Source of the DNA: Aricia agestis
Taxonomy: Eukaryota; Arthropoda; Insecta; Lepidoptera; Lycaenidae
DNA length: 64,000 bases
Assembly (NCBI RefSeq): GCF_905147365.1
Contig: NC_056418.1
Coordinates: 3,657,262 to 3,721,261 of the forward strand
Reading direction: 5' to 3'
A program made the translations under genes and the position numbers. The notes below the pieces were generated by a model that worked only from the letters and a program-made list of their open reading frames with translations, had not been told where the DNA came from and searched no databases. Positions 29,884 to 39,949 of this stretch are shown here, piece after piece (position 1 is the stretch's first letter; the number at the start of each line of letters is the position of its first letter).

Positions 29884-30283
29884 TTTTTAAATTAACCAAT
29901 GAATGTTCCTAATGTTTACTCGTCTGATTAGTGTAATTGTTAATTTCTAAAATACCTAATGTTAAATATTAAAAAAGTTAATTTTGTATTTTTTTCTATG
30001 ACAATAGTGCCTAAGTAAAAATTTATACGCTGATTTGTGTGATCTCAATAAACACTTTAAAATTTGTTAAATAAAAGTGTTTTCTTTTATTTATAATGTA
30101 TTTAACATAACAAATTTGTTTATTTTTCAAATAATATAAATAAAATTGCTATGTAATTTAATTCTATAAAAATATTCAATGTTTAAATGGTGTCTCGTGT
30201 ACTACCACGTCAGTATAATTGTAAAAATTGAGCCACGTCAGTTGCAGAGGGTTAACTATTTACTTTTCTCTAATGTTAAAGAA

Positions 30284-30480
30284 CATCCATACTTATATTA
30301 CTTATAAAGGTCAAAGTTTGTGAGTGTGTATGTCTGTTATGTCTAAATAACTGAAGCGATTTGGTATGGAGTTAACTCCTGATACCCTGGATTAACAGAC
30401 TAGCGTTTTACAGCAGAAAAATGTTTTTTTTAATTTACTTTTCCTATCAAACCACGGGTAACACCGCGGGGAACTGCTTC
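30284..30480 (+). mobile_element. Helitron-like element, type D, incomplete
   Basis: CATCCATACTTATATTACTT, ATAAAGGTCAAAGTTTGTGA, GTGTGTATGTCTGTTATGTC, TGAAGCGATTTGGTATGGAG at the 5' side and CACGGGTAACACCGCGGGGA near the end. The CTAG terminus is not preserved. Confidence 0.6.
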
Positions 30481-31572
30481 TTAAATATAAAGCCCACAAT
30501 AATAATTTGACTGTCGCTTATTTTATGAATATAAAAATGTAATTTATAGACTCAATAATGTTAATTTTACTAAGTCTTCCTTAGAATATAATCATCGAAT
30601 GATGATTATTGTCCAAAGATATCCTTTTTATCTTTTAAAAATAGTACTTTCGAAAAACACTCATGTATTTTTTAACCTCGTATGCACTTAACACATTCGC
30701 AGAACAATAGCAGGCGGCAATAGAACGCCACAGGCGAGATTTGCATACAGATAACACATTACTGCTAACACCTACTAACACGGAGAAAAGAATTGTTTAT
30801 TATAAAGAAATGGTGAGGATTTCGGGGAAAAATTTGCCCGAAAACGGGGAAATGGGGAAAGGTTACAAATAAATTGAAAAATTGTCGATTAAGATTATAA
30901 CATTCTCTAATTTGTATTTTTTAGCATAAACTGTATTTTTGCCATAAAAATAGACGATGAATGATTCTCAGCTTAAGGCGCTGTGGTTGTTGCAACTACG
31001 TAAAATGGGTTTTTTAAAACACGTTTTTAGTAAAGGAAATGCCATTATTTAAGTATAAAATAAGTATCGTTTTAAAATTGAGAAAATTTCCTATACGCAA
31101 AGGTACATCAGTACACAATTTGAAAAATTCTACCCGATAGAAAAAAAACACAAAGATGACTGTTATAACGCTGTTTTTCATAATTATATCATTTCATGGT
31201 TAAATTACACACTTTCTAGAAAAAACAAAAAATGTAGTATATGTGTCGTAACCTAACGTAAACGATTTGATATAAGTATTTGATTTGTGTAATACTAAAA
31301 ACAAAAGGTTTTACTCCTATTTTATATTATCAAGGCACGCGGCGAGCGCGTAACAGCCACTGTACAAGGCGCGCTGATATGAATGTTATTTTAATGTCCT
31401 TAACGTCGATATTCGTACTGACAGACATCGACCTGCTTATTTTAGGGACTACTGGGCCTTAACAGTTAATAAAAAAACACACAAAATTTCAACACAATCG
31501 GTATAGCGAATCGGTATAGTTTGAAAGTCTTTGGCAACAAATACCGGACCACTTAATAATTATTTTATACTT
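30481..31572. other. No recognised feature
   Basis: AT-rich with GAAAACGGGGAAATGGGG near 30840. Only a 60-codon chance frame at 31280. Confidence 0.4.
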
Positions 31573-31762
31573 GATGACGCCCACAAAATTTGTTTATCGT
31601 GTGAGAACCAATATACATTTTTCCGGGATAAAAAGTATCCTATGTCCTTTCCCGGGACTTAAAGTATCTCCATACCCAACAAAATCGGTTCAGCGGTTTG
31701 GGCGTGAAGAGGTAACATACAGGCAGACATACATTCACATTTGTAATATTAGCATGGATAAG
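31573..31762 (-). mobile_element. Helitron-like element, type A, minus strand
   Basis: On the plus strand: CCGGGATAAAAAGTATCCTA, TGTCCTTTCCCGGGACTT, AAAATCGGTTCAGCGGTTTG and GGCGTGAAGAGGTAAC, the exact complement order of type A, ending near TTTGTAATATTAGCATGGA. The terminal CTAG has been lost. Confidence 0.78.
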
Positions 31763-31794
31763 AATACTGATATTAATACTGAGTTTGTCTGCAA

Positions 31795-31950
31795 ATAAAG
31801 AACAACACATATTATCATCATCCCATAAAAAATTACGTATTGAGATATCAGTCTACTCATTTTCTTCGTTTAGAACAAGACTGCATTTTTATCGCAAAAA
31901 AATGTGGGTTAGCACACAATTGCTTAACAGCAACCAACTAAATACTAATA
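31795..31950 (+). repeat. Partial copy of the 59372 inverted-repeat element
   Basis: AAAAAATTACGTATTGAG, TTTAGAACAAGACTGCATTT and TGTGGGTTAGCACACAA then TTGCTTAACAGC match 59400-59520. The left terminus is missing. Confidence 0.6.
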
Positions 31951-32235
31951 TCAGTTTAGTTATTCCAAGCGGGTAAGTTAGATATTTGTAACATCCAAAA
32001 CCCCTCTCATTGGCTGGAAGTTATCAAGTATGTACACCGCGCGCTTAATATTTTATGTGCAAGCAGCAGCTGCAGCCAAGTGCCTTCCAACTAAATAAAT
32101 CAACGGAAAAACTCCAGAATACGGTACGTTACTATGTTGCTGAATACAATATAATATAGTAAGAAAATTTTTGCTATTGTTTGTGAAGGAAGAAGTTAGG
32201 AAACCAAAGAGAAACCAACATGAACCTTCAAGTAT

Positions 32236-32350
32236 TAATAAAATAAATAAAAGTTTTCAGAAAGTCTACATGGTGCCCACCATCGGTTCGGGAACTAACC
32301 CGGCGAGAAGAACCGGCGCGGCGTAAGAAACTCGCACGGGGCCCACTTTT
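32236..32350 (-). mobile_element. 3' tail of the retroposon seen at 11985, inverted
   Basis: TAATAAAATAAATAAAAG (tail), then TACATGGTGCCCACC, CTAACCCGGCGAGAAGAACC and GTAAGAAACTCGCACGGGGC are the complement of the 11985-12145 copy. Confidence 0.6.
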
Positions 32351-32365
32351 TAACAAGATTATTTT

Positions 32366-32917
32366 AGTCAGTCCATTAAAAGAACATTTTTACTATTGAT
32401 TACACTTAAATAAATCAGATTCTACATCTGCTGCTTACATAAAGATGCTTCGGCAGAAAAATCTTTAGTGATACGGGCGAGATTGCGTTGAATGGAGAAT
32501 CCACCCATACATGGGATGAAATTTTTACTTTGTGCAATAAAGTTATTTTTCTAAACACCTGTTATTGTTCATCATTAAAACACAAAATATCTGTAGTTAT
32601 TTTTTTTACAATACACAGCTTAACAATCATAATACACAAACCTTAACATAATAACATTAAGTATGAGCTGTGTATAACATTTTTTTTAAGTAAGTAAAAT
32701 ATCCATATTTTGCTCCATATACACGCACACTACCAAAAGAGTTATAAGTGTGTTTTGGGGCTTTGATAAAATCGATGAAGCGTCGCACTCCCTTTGGTGA
32801 AACGCAACAAAAGGACTTTGTACTTTCTGTAAGTCTTTGGTATCGTTACAGTCGATTTGTTTCGTGCATGGCATGACTATATTGCCTATACTATTACAGT
32901 AAAGCCATAATATCAAC
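32366..32917. other. No recognised feature
   Basis: AT-rich spacer. TACTTTCTGTAAGTC at 32820 looks like a splice donor, but no matching acceptor or open frame was found. Confidence 0.4.
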
Positions 32918-33020
32918 TAGTTCATGCCCACAACTCCGTTGCGCGAAAATTCGTATATTGCGCGGGAACCGTACATTTTTCGAGATAAAAAGTATTTTAT
33001 GTTCTTTTTCGGTCTCAAGG
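32918..33020 (-). mobile_element. Helitron-like 3' fragment, type A, minus strand
   Basis: ACTAGTTCATGCCCACAACT then CCGTTGCGCGAAAATTCG, GCGCGGGAACCGTACATTTT, TCGAGATAAAAAGTATTTTA is the complement of a type-A 3' half with its CTAG end. The 5' half is missing. Confidence 0.72.
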
Positions 33021-33079
33021 TTATTCCCTGTTTTCCTGTTTTTCTCTTGAAGTTTTTTCTGGATTTTTTTTTCTATAGA

Positions 33080-33207
33080 CCTCATGTACTTTAAGTATGA
33101 TTTCTTCTCTCTTCTGAAGTCTGTAAGTACTTTAAGTCTGATTGTATACCCATTTTATTATGTGAGCAATAAAGTGTTTATCTATCTATCTATCTATCTA
33201 TCTATCA
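33080..33207 (+). mobile_element. Short retroposon tail with (TATC)n
   Basis: TACTTTAAGTATGATTTC and TACTTTAAGTCTGATTG are an internal repeat; ATGTGAGCAATAAAGTG contains an AATAAA signal and is followed by a pure (TATC)n array of about seven units (33178-33207). This layout fits a LINE or SINE 3' end with a simple-repeat tail. Confidence 0.5.
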
Positions 33208-33299
33208 TGGAGCCCGAGATGCATAACCGTAGAAATCGGTTCGTGCGTTCTAGAGTTTTAGCGTCAGGAAGGAAAACCCGACTTATTTTTATATATTAG
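33208..33299 (-). mobile_element. Helitron type E 5' fragment, minus strand
   Basis: GGAGCCCGAGATGCATAACC, GAAATCGGTTCGTGCGTTCT, AGCGTCAGGAAGGAAAACCC and GACTTATTTTTATATATTAG is the complement of the 5' half of the element at 19216. Confidence 0.75.
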
Positions 33300-34140
33300 A
33301 TTTTATAAAAACCATTCACAAGATTATTGAGTGTAAATAGATAACAGACAAACAAGTCGACAGATATACTGTTATTCTGTCGGTTTGACTTGGCAAACTC
33401 GACAAAATAACGTAAAATGAACATAAAATCAATATAACTGCCTAGGAATTAAAATATCTCATAGTACTTGCATCAAAATATGCGCACGGGAATTTCACTC
33501 CATTCTAAATAAGATAATTTTTTGCTGAGACGACCACACAAGGTTTCACCCTGTGCGGTAGCGTAACGGCGATGCCGTACATATTTACTGGTATGTAGAA
33601 TTTGTTTAAGTTAGGGTCAGTAGAGTTAAGCCATGTAGATTCAGAAGCTTGGCTCTACATGAGATCTCATATCTTTTTCACAAGGTAAACCGTAAACCTA
33701 ATATGTGGTCGTCTCGGCAATATTTTACAAGAGATGTTTTTGGTGAGATTTTTTATTACTGATTAAGATAAAAAAATGGGGCTAAATTTGCCGCCCCTCT
33801 AAATCTGCCGCCCTAGGCTCCAGCCTACTTAGCCTATTGGTAAATCCACCACTGAAGGTAAGGTGATCATAGGATCCAAAATTGCATGAAGTAGTCCACT
33901 GGAAGGGATAGTAATTAAAAGTGGAGCGAAGTTTCGGGGCCGAGTCAGACAAAAGGCTTACCCAAACTAGGCTAGATTTAACAGAAGTTTAAATCAGAAT
34001 AACTGATCTGCTCACTTTGAATGCTAGGAGTTATTTTTGTCCAGATATTATTTAACGATAGACAAAAGTAGTATTCTAATAATATTTGTCAGATTTAGCT
34101 AAAAGGAAGAATAATATTATTATTAAATTTTATACGAATA
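33300..34140. other. No recognised feature
   Basis: AT-rich. A CGACAGATATACTG/GACTTG stretch near 33350 and a CTCTACATGAGATCTCATA near 33650 have no clear meaning. No gene seen. Confidence 0.4.
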
Positions 34141-34173
34141 CTAGCTGTCCCAGCAAACGTTGTTTTGCCATAT

Positions 34174-34444
34174 ACGACCTCTGTGGCTCAGTGGTGAGCG
34201 CGTTGGTAGCTCAAGCCGGGGGTCGCGGGTTCGAGTCCCGCCGACGGAACAAAAACTTTTCAATGTTCCCGGGTCTGCATGTATATTAAATATATGTATA
34301 ATATAATAAAAATCTTAAATATATGTATAGTGTAAAAGTATTAAATATATTTCCGTTGTCTGGTACCTGTAACACAAGTCCTTTAGGTACTTAGCACGGG
34401 GCCAGTCTGACGTGGTGTGAAGCATCCATAGATATTATTATTAT
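34174..34444 (+). mobile_element. SINE family 1, complete, nested in Helitron B
   Basis: ACGACCTCTGTGGCTCAGTG, box B GGGTTCGAGTCCC, GACGGAACAAAAAC, AATGTTCCCGGGTCTGCATG, TTCCGTTGTCTGGTACCTG, GACGTGGTGTGAAGCATCC and an ATT tail. Both tRNA-like promoter boxes are well kept. Confidence 0.95.
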
Positions 34445-34495
34445 AAAGAATTTCGCCCATATTATTTTATTGAAGTGGCTAAATAAGTATGTCAC

Positions 34496-35249
34496 TGTCG
34501 CAGCCGACTGGCGTAAATAGCCGTTCAATCAAACAGCTAGAGCCCTTTGACTGAATAACGCCATTCAATCACACGGTTATACGTCGTTTAGCCGACTTGT
34601 TGACTACAACGTTCAACACTACAGCTAGACGACGCTTAGCCAACTGGTTTGTTTTTATTTTGGCGGGGGGCTGCGCCCCCCGTGTCCCCCTTTTATTTGA
34701 CGGCGGTCGCCGGCTGCTGCCGCAGCACGCTCGCTGCGCTCGCTCGGCTCCCTCTGTGTTGTGTTCTAAGTTCTAACCTAACCTAACCAACTTTTGGACT
34801 TTCTAGATTGTGTTTGTTTTTGTTTTGACGGGGAGCTGTGCCCCCCGAACCCCCCTTTCGGTGAAGGCTGCATCCATCCATTTCATAATCCCGTAATTTC
34901 TCCTCGAATATTTGTTGAAATTTTAATTCACTCGTATGAGCCGCCACAATTTTTGTCTCTTTAATAACACTTGTAACTTTTATTAACTACTTTCTTTCCG
35001 AAAAACAACCACAAACACCAACAAACACCTGTTAGTTGACGCCATATTGTAAATAAAACGCACCTAGCGCCGCAGCGGTGCGCGCTGAACTACTTCAATT
35101 ATACGGCGGCTTTTGAATCAGCTGTAGTGTTGAACGTTTTGCGCGACTAAAATATTCAATATAAAAGCTAGACGTGTGATTGAATGGCTTGTTCTGTCAA
35201 AGGGCTAGCTGTTTGATTGAACGGCTATTTAAACCAGTCGGCTGCGACA
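34496..35249. mobile_element. 754-bp TIR element of unknown superfamily
   Basis: Ends TGTCGCAGCCGACTGG and CCAGTCGGCTGCGACA are perfect inverted repeats that continue imperfectly for about 75 bp (ATAGCCGTTCAATCAAACAG, GCTAG.GCCCTTTGAC, CATTCAATCACACG). TCAC flanks both ends (34492-34495; 35250-35253), and the uninterrupted Helitron at 59604 shows a single GCAC there, pointing to a 4-bp duplication. Inside are a GC hairpin GGGGGGCTGCGCCCCCC (34665-34681), its relative GGGGAGCTGTGCCCCCC (about 34830) and AACCTAACCTAACC. No transposase frame. Confidence 0.9.
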
Positions 35250-35488
35250 TCACCATGGCAACGTCCATCGCTATCCCGTCGCACGAATTAATATCAGTCC
35301 GTTATCTGCCTAAGAATTAATTACTTTGGTATCTTATATTTTCTACACCCAGGTGTTATACAACAAAAATATACCCCAGTATACCAACATATTTAAACTA
35401 TTCCCATTTATCGTGGCGACGCGTTAATCTCCGCAGTTTGGATCTAAATTCATAAACAACGCACCGCTATGCTATTACTGCAGTGCTG

Positions 35489-35579
35489 TCAGTGAGCTCG
35501 TGTGCTATCGGCTATGAAGCTGTTTGCGCGTCAAACATGGCCGACCGGACCGTCAGCAAAATGCACCATCAGCAAAAAA
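35489..35579 (+). promoter_or_regulatory. Weak candidate initiator plus first coding exon
   Basis: TCAGTG (35489-35494) matches the arthropod initiator, and about 45 nt later TCAAACATGGCC gives an ATG (35537) in good insect start context. The frame reads MADRTVSKMHHQQK and then meets AAAAA|GTAATT (35580), a passable 5' splice site. The surrounding 35400-35580 is GC-richer than the neighbourhood and is not an obvious repeat. No TATA box. Short length and lack of any other exon make this speculative. Confidence 0.2.
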
Positions 35580-35939
35580 GTAATTTGGTACACACATACC
35601 TAATTATTACCTAGCTACCTTATGTGCGTCACTGCGGCACCATATCTAACGGCATGGCACAGAAGTGACGCTAACATTACAAAAAATTCGGTGTTACTAA
35701 CATAATTTATAAGCGTGAGTCTTAAAGCTAAAGAGTTTGTTTGACCGCACTAGTCTCAACAATTATAAGGGCCCGATTTTCATATAATATGGCACAAATA
35801 TAGAACACGGGAAAGGACAATGAATATTTTTTTGGGAAAAATATTCGATTCCTGATGAATTCTTTACTTACGCGACCACTTAAGTCTAGTAAAATATAGA
35901 GAGATGTTGCCTACAAGTTACAACATCCTTGTATCGAAC

Positions 35940-36040
35940 TATGACGTGTTGCCTGGTGCTTAGTTTGTCGAAGTTTAAGCGGTTACGGATTCGAATCCCG
36001 CTTATAGGAAACAAAATTCCTGGTATTGGTAATGGTAAAA
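35940..36040 (+). repeat. Possible tRNA-like SINE remnant
   Basis: GTTGCCTGGTGCTTAG and GGATTCGAATCCCGC resemble box A and box B with about the right spacing. The rest does not match either SINE family well. Confidence 0.3.
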
Positions 36041-36172
36041 CAAGTTATTTGAGAACTTAATACAATGGCAGATTGACGACTGACGAGTGTAAAGTGTCTT
36101 TAGTGATTTTTAATAAATTAATTAAGAAGCTTTCGGAATTTCTGCTCAGCGCAGCGGCTTAAGCAATGCACA

Positions 36173-36376
36173 TCCATATTTATATTATAAATGCGAAAGT
36201 GTATCTGTCTGTCTGTCTGTTACCTCTTCACGCCCAAACCGCTAAACCGATTTTGCAGAAATTTGGTATGGAGATACTTTGAGTCCCTGGAAAGGACATA
36301 TTTTTGTCGCGCAAAAATGGACGGTTCTCGCGCGATAAACTTATTTTGGCGCAACGGAGTTGCGGGCGTCATATAG
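36173..36376 (+). mobile_element. Helitron-like element, type A, near full length
   Basis: TCCATATTTATATTATAAAT after A36172, GTCTGTCTGTCTGTTACCTC, CACGCCCAAACCGCTAAACC, GGTATGGAGATACTTTGAG, GGACGGTTCTCGCGCGATAA and GGAGTTGCGGGCG ending TCATATAG before T. One base of the CTAG end has changed. Confidence 0.82.
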
Positions 36377-36864
36377 TTATTTATTGTTACAAAATGCTAA
36401 TATTTAGATCAATATAATAAATCAGAATGAAACATTATATTTATACAATACCATCCCGCACAATCACAATACACACAACCATAGACTGGTAACACACACA
36501 TAATTTACATTATATAATAAACAATCGTTTCACAAGTTCACTGAATAATACATAAAACAATTCCCATGGAAACATTGTAACTTTAGTTGAATAAGCATTG
36601 CCAAATTTCAATATTATTATGGCCGGATCGCCGCCAAGAAAATCTCTTAACCGCCATCTTAGGTATATTGGCAGCCGCCCATAGCAGACCAATAACTTTC
36701 ATCATAATATTGAAAATAATTATCTTTGATCATCATGAGCATAAAATGGCTTCAGGTTAATTAAATTCCTGGAACCAGTAAGATACACTCGGTACTAATG
36801 ATGTAAAATGTGTATGTTTGTTACCCCTTCACGGCTCATTTGCTTTAGTGATTTTGATGAAGTT

Positions 36865-36955
36865 TGACATGGAAATATTGAACAACGCGGAAATCTAACC
36901 CACGACTTCCAAGTCAATAGCTTTATTCACTAGAGCATTGAGGGTTTTAATAATA
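36865..36955 (-). mobile_element. SINE family 2 head fragment, old
   Basis: AACGCGGAAATCTAACCCAC, GACTTCCAAGTCAATAGC and CACTAGAGCATTGAGG is a diverged complement of the family-2 tRNA-like head. Confidence 0.5.
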
Positions 36956-37382
36956 CCGATGACACCATCAGAAACATTGATTCATCCTATTCACTATTCA
37001 CCTACGTAATTCGGTCAGGCTATTATATTGACTAGCATTGACTTGACATAACCTGAATAATTAACGTAGGTCTTATCTGCCATGGAATCAATATCTCTGA
37101 ATTTAATAATTTCTTTTAGGTAATAAGTAATAACCATTAACGAAATTAATTGTTAATAATAAATGAAAAGCTATGGAAGGAATTTATTTTTAAATGTCAT
37201 TATGTAATGTACGGACGAATAATTTAATAGTAATTTTGATTACCACTTTACATTGAGCTCTCGGATGATATGAGCAGCTGAGCTCGGGAAACCCACTTAC
37301 ACTGGTTGTTTTACCAATGGAATATCACACAATTAAGCCTTTTACGCGTAAAAGTTTTATTTTAATGTATTGTTTATTTTAA
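36956..37382. other. No recognised feature
   Basis: AT-rich spacer, no ORF over 60 codons. Confidence 0.4.
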
Positions 37383-37916
37383 TCTTATTATATATTTAAA
37401 CGAGCAATTCTTGTATATAATAATAATAATAGCTCCCACACCGGTTTCGGTGACGGTGGCCGGTTTCATTGAAACCAGGCCAGCTACGCAGGAGTAATTT
37501 TATAGTGCCCAAGTATGTGCGCAGTACACAAGAGCACTCTCTATTCCTTTACTCTCATAACCCAGTGGGACGGAAGACCGACACGACTGGCGAGAGATCA
37601 GGCGCAGGACCGACTTTTTACATGCCCATCCGACGCATGGATCATCTTACTTGTCAGACAATCAGGCCTGCATTGTCCTAACCAAACTTGGAAATAACAT
37701 GTTTCCAACGCGGGAATCGAACCTACGTCCTCCGAGTCAAGAGCCGCGCTCTATAGCACTAGACTACGGAGGCGTTATTAAAAATAGGCTAGGTGTCCAA
37801 AAAAGGTTAAAGGAATGTATTTTTATTTATTAATTGTTAAATCGATCTAGCTAGGAATCATTTTTAGAAAATGTCATTTTCTCCGAATACCGAGCAAAGC
37901 TCGGTCAAATAGCTAG
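37383..37916 (+). mobile_element. Helitron type F carrying a captured SINE plus flank
   Basis: The ends match the simple type-F copy at 57828-58034 (minus): TCTTATTATATATTTAAACG, AGCAATTCTTGTATATA at the 5' side, and AATCGATCTAGCTAGGAATC, AAAATGTCATTTTC, CGAGCAAAGCTCGG, AATAGCTAG before T37917 at the 3' side. The simple copy's middle (about 95 bp) is replaced here by 37420-37839, an inverted match of 42606-43036: a family-2 SINE plus about 60 bp of sequence beyond its 5' end. Confidence 0.85.
37434..37780 (-). mobile_element. SINE family 2 inside Helitron F
   Basis: On the minus strand: CGCCTCCGTAGTCTAGTGCT head, GTAGGTTCGATTCCCGC box B, ATGATCCATGCGTCGGATGG body, ACCGTCACCGAAACCGGTG and GGGAGCTATTATTATT tail. 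It shares its head variants (CTATAGAGCGCGGCTCTTGA) with the copy at 42665. Confidence 0.93.
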
Positions 37917-37977
37917 TTTCTATTAAAATGCATGCAGTATTTATGTTTTTAATGCAAAAGTATATATTATAGAGTAA

Positions 37978-38249
37978 GAGCTTGCGATGGCAAGGCCTTC
38001 CTCCATGTCGTAAAGTTTATTTGTTTGTAGCCTTTACAGTGGTAAGAACGACCAGCAACTATCGAGTTTCGGTCGCGGTTACAAATAGGAGGTATCCAGT
38101 TCTGAAGGTCTACCTGACCTTCCAGAAAGAGTAAAGCTCAATTTCATAGCTTAAATTCTTAGTTGTTGGTCGTTCTTACCTCTGTAATGATCACAAACAG
38201 ATAAACTTTAGCTTTACAAAGCGGAGGAAGGTCTGGGCATCGCAGGCTC
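37978..38249. mobile_element. Foldback MITE, 272 bp
   Basis: GAGCTTGCGATGGCAAGGCC and GGTCTGGGCATCGCAGGCTC end the element; the arms continue with GTAAAGTTTATTTGTTTGT, CCTTTACAGTGGTAAGAACG and GACCA.CAACTA and their complements. The middle (about 38062-38150) is unpaired. No coding frame. Confidence 0.85.
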
Positions 38250-38293
38250 TTCGTCCAATATGGCTGTTACATCTTCACGCTTAAACCACTTAA

Positions 38294-38722
38294 GGCGACG
38301 CCTTGATAATTCGGCTGTATATCGATTTTTCTCAGCAATGCAAAATTTCATTGCTGAGCATTGTCAGTATTCATCATGTCTTTGTCTTTGAATTACCCAT
38401 AGCATATCACGATTGGTCAACTTTTATAACACAGAATAATCAATCAAAAAAGACATCTGTAAAAAAGGGACTCCTATTTTTCCAACAAAGGAGAGTGATG
38501 TAAGCTTCCAAAATTTGTACATAAATTGGTTTAAGCATACACTTTAATTTGGCCATAGCTTATATGAAATGTATTTATGGTTTTTAAATTACGCGACAAA
38601 AACCATTTTGTCGCTTACGCCCTTACCATTTTTTGCTGTTCCATTGCTTGTTTATAAAATTACAAATAGAAAGCAATCTAAAACATATCCAACACGGTTT
38701 TTTACTTTAACGCGGCGTCACC
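38294..38722 (-). mobile_element. TTAA-flanked MITE, copy 2 (429 bp), inverted
   Basis: TTAA at 38290-38293 and 38723-38726. Ends GGCGACGCC and GGCGTCACC. It is the reverse-strand sister of 2452-2937 over almost its full length, and differs mainly in having one ACCCATAG half-unit where copy 1 has the long palindrome. Confidence 0.9.
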
Positions 38723-39144
38723 TTAATCGATTACCATATTTTGGTAGCAGATAGGTAGGTAGATACCTTATCCAATTGAAAACGCCAATAAATAGATCTT
38801 GCGACATTAAATATTATCTTCAGTTTTATTCTGTTAGATAGTTAAGGCACTTTTTATTTTCCTTTACAGATAGAATTATAAATTAACTTTATAAGACTAC
38901 CGTTTTATCGATTAGAGTAAATAGTGCTTGCATAATAAAAACTAATCTGATTTCACTTGAGTTGTTAGCTTAAAAGCTTTCCCTTTCACGTCTTTTGAAT
39001 ATTTATAATCTCTATTTACTGCACTTTTATAAAAGTGAATAATAAGAAAAATGCATGATAAAGACTAGAGCATGCGTGCGGTTCCACCCGGGCTAATACA
39101 GGAATCGTACATTTTTCCGCCATAAATGTAGCTGTAGTAGTTTC
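38723..39144. other. No recognised feature
   Basis: AT-rich, with a weak CACCCGGGCTAATACAGG block near 39088 reminiscent of Helitron A. No gene. Confidence 0.4.
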
Positions 39145-39321
39145 GGTGATTATTTTTCCGATCCAAATATCGACCAATAGAATTGCACCATTCGACGTCA
39201 CGTGGTACAACCTACATGGTATTATACTGATAATTTTTTGAAAATTTTCTCTGGTAGTTGCTATATATAAAAAACAAATTCTAATTCTATTGGCCGACAT
39301 TTGGGACGGAAAAATAATCCC
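39145..39321. mobile_element. MITE with ~40-bp inverted ends
   Basis: GGTGATTATTTTTCCGATCC, AAATATCGACCAATAGAATT on the left pairs with AATTCTATTGGCCGACATTT, GGGACGGAAAAATAATCC on the right, with a few mismatches. Confidence 0.78.
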
Positions 39322-39336
39322 CCGAATACCACACGA

Positions 39337-39521
39337 GCTTCAAAATTATCTGGCATTTCCCTCAAGGTTCCCTGCAAACAAATAAAGTCGTCAAGTTTTT
39401 CAGGAAAAATCACTCGCGCTTCGCGCTCGTGATTTTTTAACCTGAAAAACTTGAATCCTTCATTTGTTTGCAACGAACCTATCGGGAAATATCCGATAAT
39501 TTTGAAGCTCTTGTGGTATTA
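39337..39521. mobile_element. Foldback element, arms ~90 bp
   Basis: ATACCACACGAGCTTCAAAA ... GAAATGCC-type outer arms, GGTTCC/GGAACC-like middle, CAAGTTTTTCAGG / CCTGAAAAACTTG inner arms, and a tip AAAAATCACTCGCGC / GCGCTCGTGATTTTT centred near 39420. The nearly complete pairing gives a hairpin of about 185 nt. Confidence 0.88.
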
Positions 39522-39949
39522 TAAGTGAAAATTCGATACAAAATTTAGAAGTAGCAGCGTTACATCGCGAGCTTTAATTCGTTCAATTCAATGTGTATCT
39601 TCTTGTAAAGTAAAAAAGTTCAATTTTGAATAGCTTATTAAATCGCATTCAATCGACACGTGTTTGGGAACACACGCGACGCTGATTCCGCGCGCGCAAA
39701 AAAGGCGCTTGACTCAACTGATGATATTGACTGACAGCTGACGATATGAAATTTCAGCAAAGTGTCTCAGGTTTCTATGAATTTCTATGAAACTCACACT
39801 GTTATTAGAATAATGAAACGACAAGCTAGCGAGAGAATTACATAGGAATTTGCAGAATAGTAGTGTATGTCGGTATAGTTTGCAGTTTCATGTTCAACTT
39901 GTACCTTTAAGTTACTGTATTTATATTATGATGAAGTTAAAGCTTCTAT

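Larger units (their letters stand above)
28921..30251 (+). mobile_element. piggyBac-type element, 1.33 kb, internally decayed
   Basis: TTAA on both sides (28917-28920, 30252-30255). Termini CCCTCTGCGACTGACGTGG and CCACGTCAGTTGCAGAGGG match as inverted repeats at 18 of 19 positions, giving the TTAA-CCC...GGG-TTAA form of piggyBac. Near both ends the word CCACGTCAGT or a variant recurs (29102, 29138, 29185, 30204, 30233). A cysteine-rich C-terminal relic lies at 29713-29883, and a retroposon is nested at 29410. No complete transposase frame remains. Confidence 0.92.
34141..35285 (-). mobile_element. Helitron type B, minus strand, broken by two insertions
   Basis: CTAGCTGTCCCAGCAAACG then TTGTTTTGCCATAT is the complement of the type-B 3' end. 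After the SINE it continues AATTTCGCCCATATTATTTT, ATTGAAGTGGCTAAATAAG, and after the 754-bp element GGCAACGTCCATCGCTATCC then CGTCGCAC, all in the order of the copy at 59604. The 5' remainder is missing. Confidence 0.88.

Noticed and set aside
34773..34788. Telomere-like AACCTAACCTAACC
   Set aside because: Only about three units, inside a transposon; not an interstitial telomere block.
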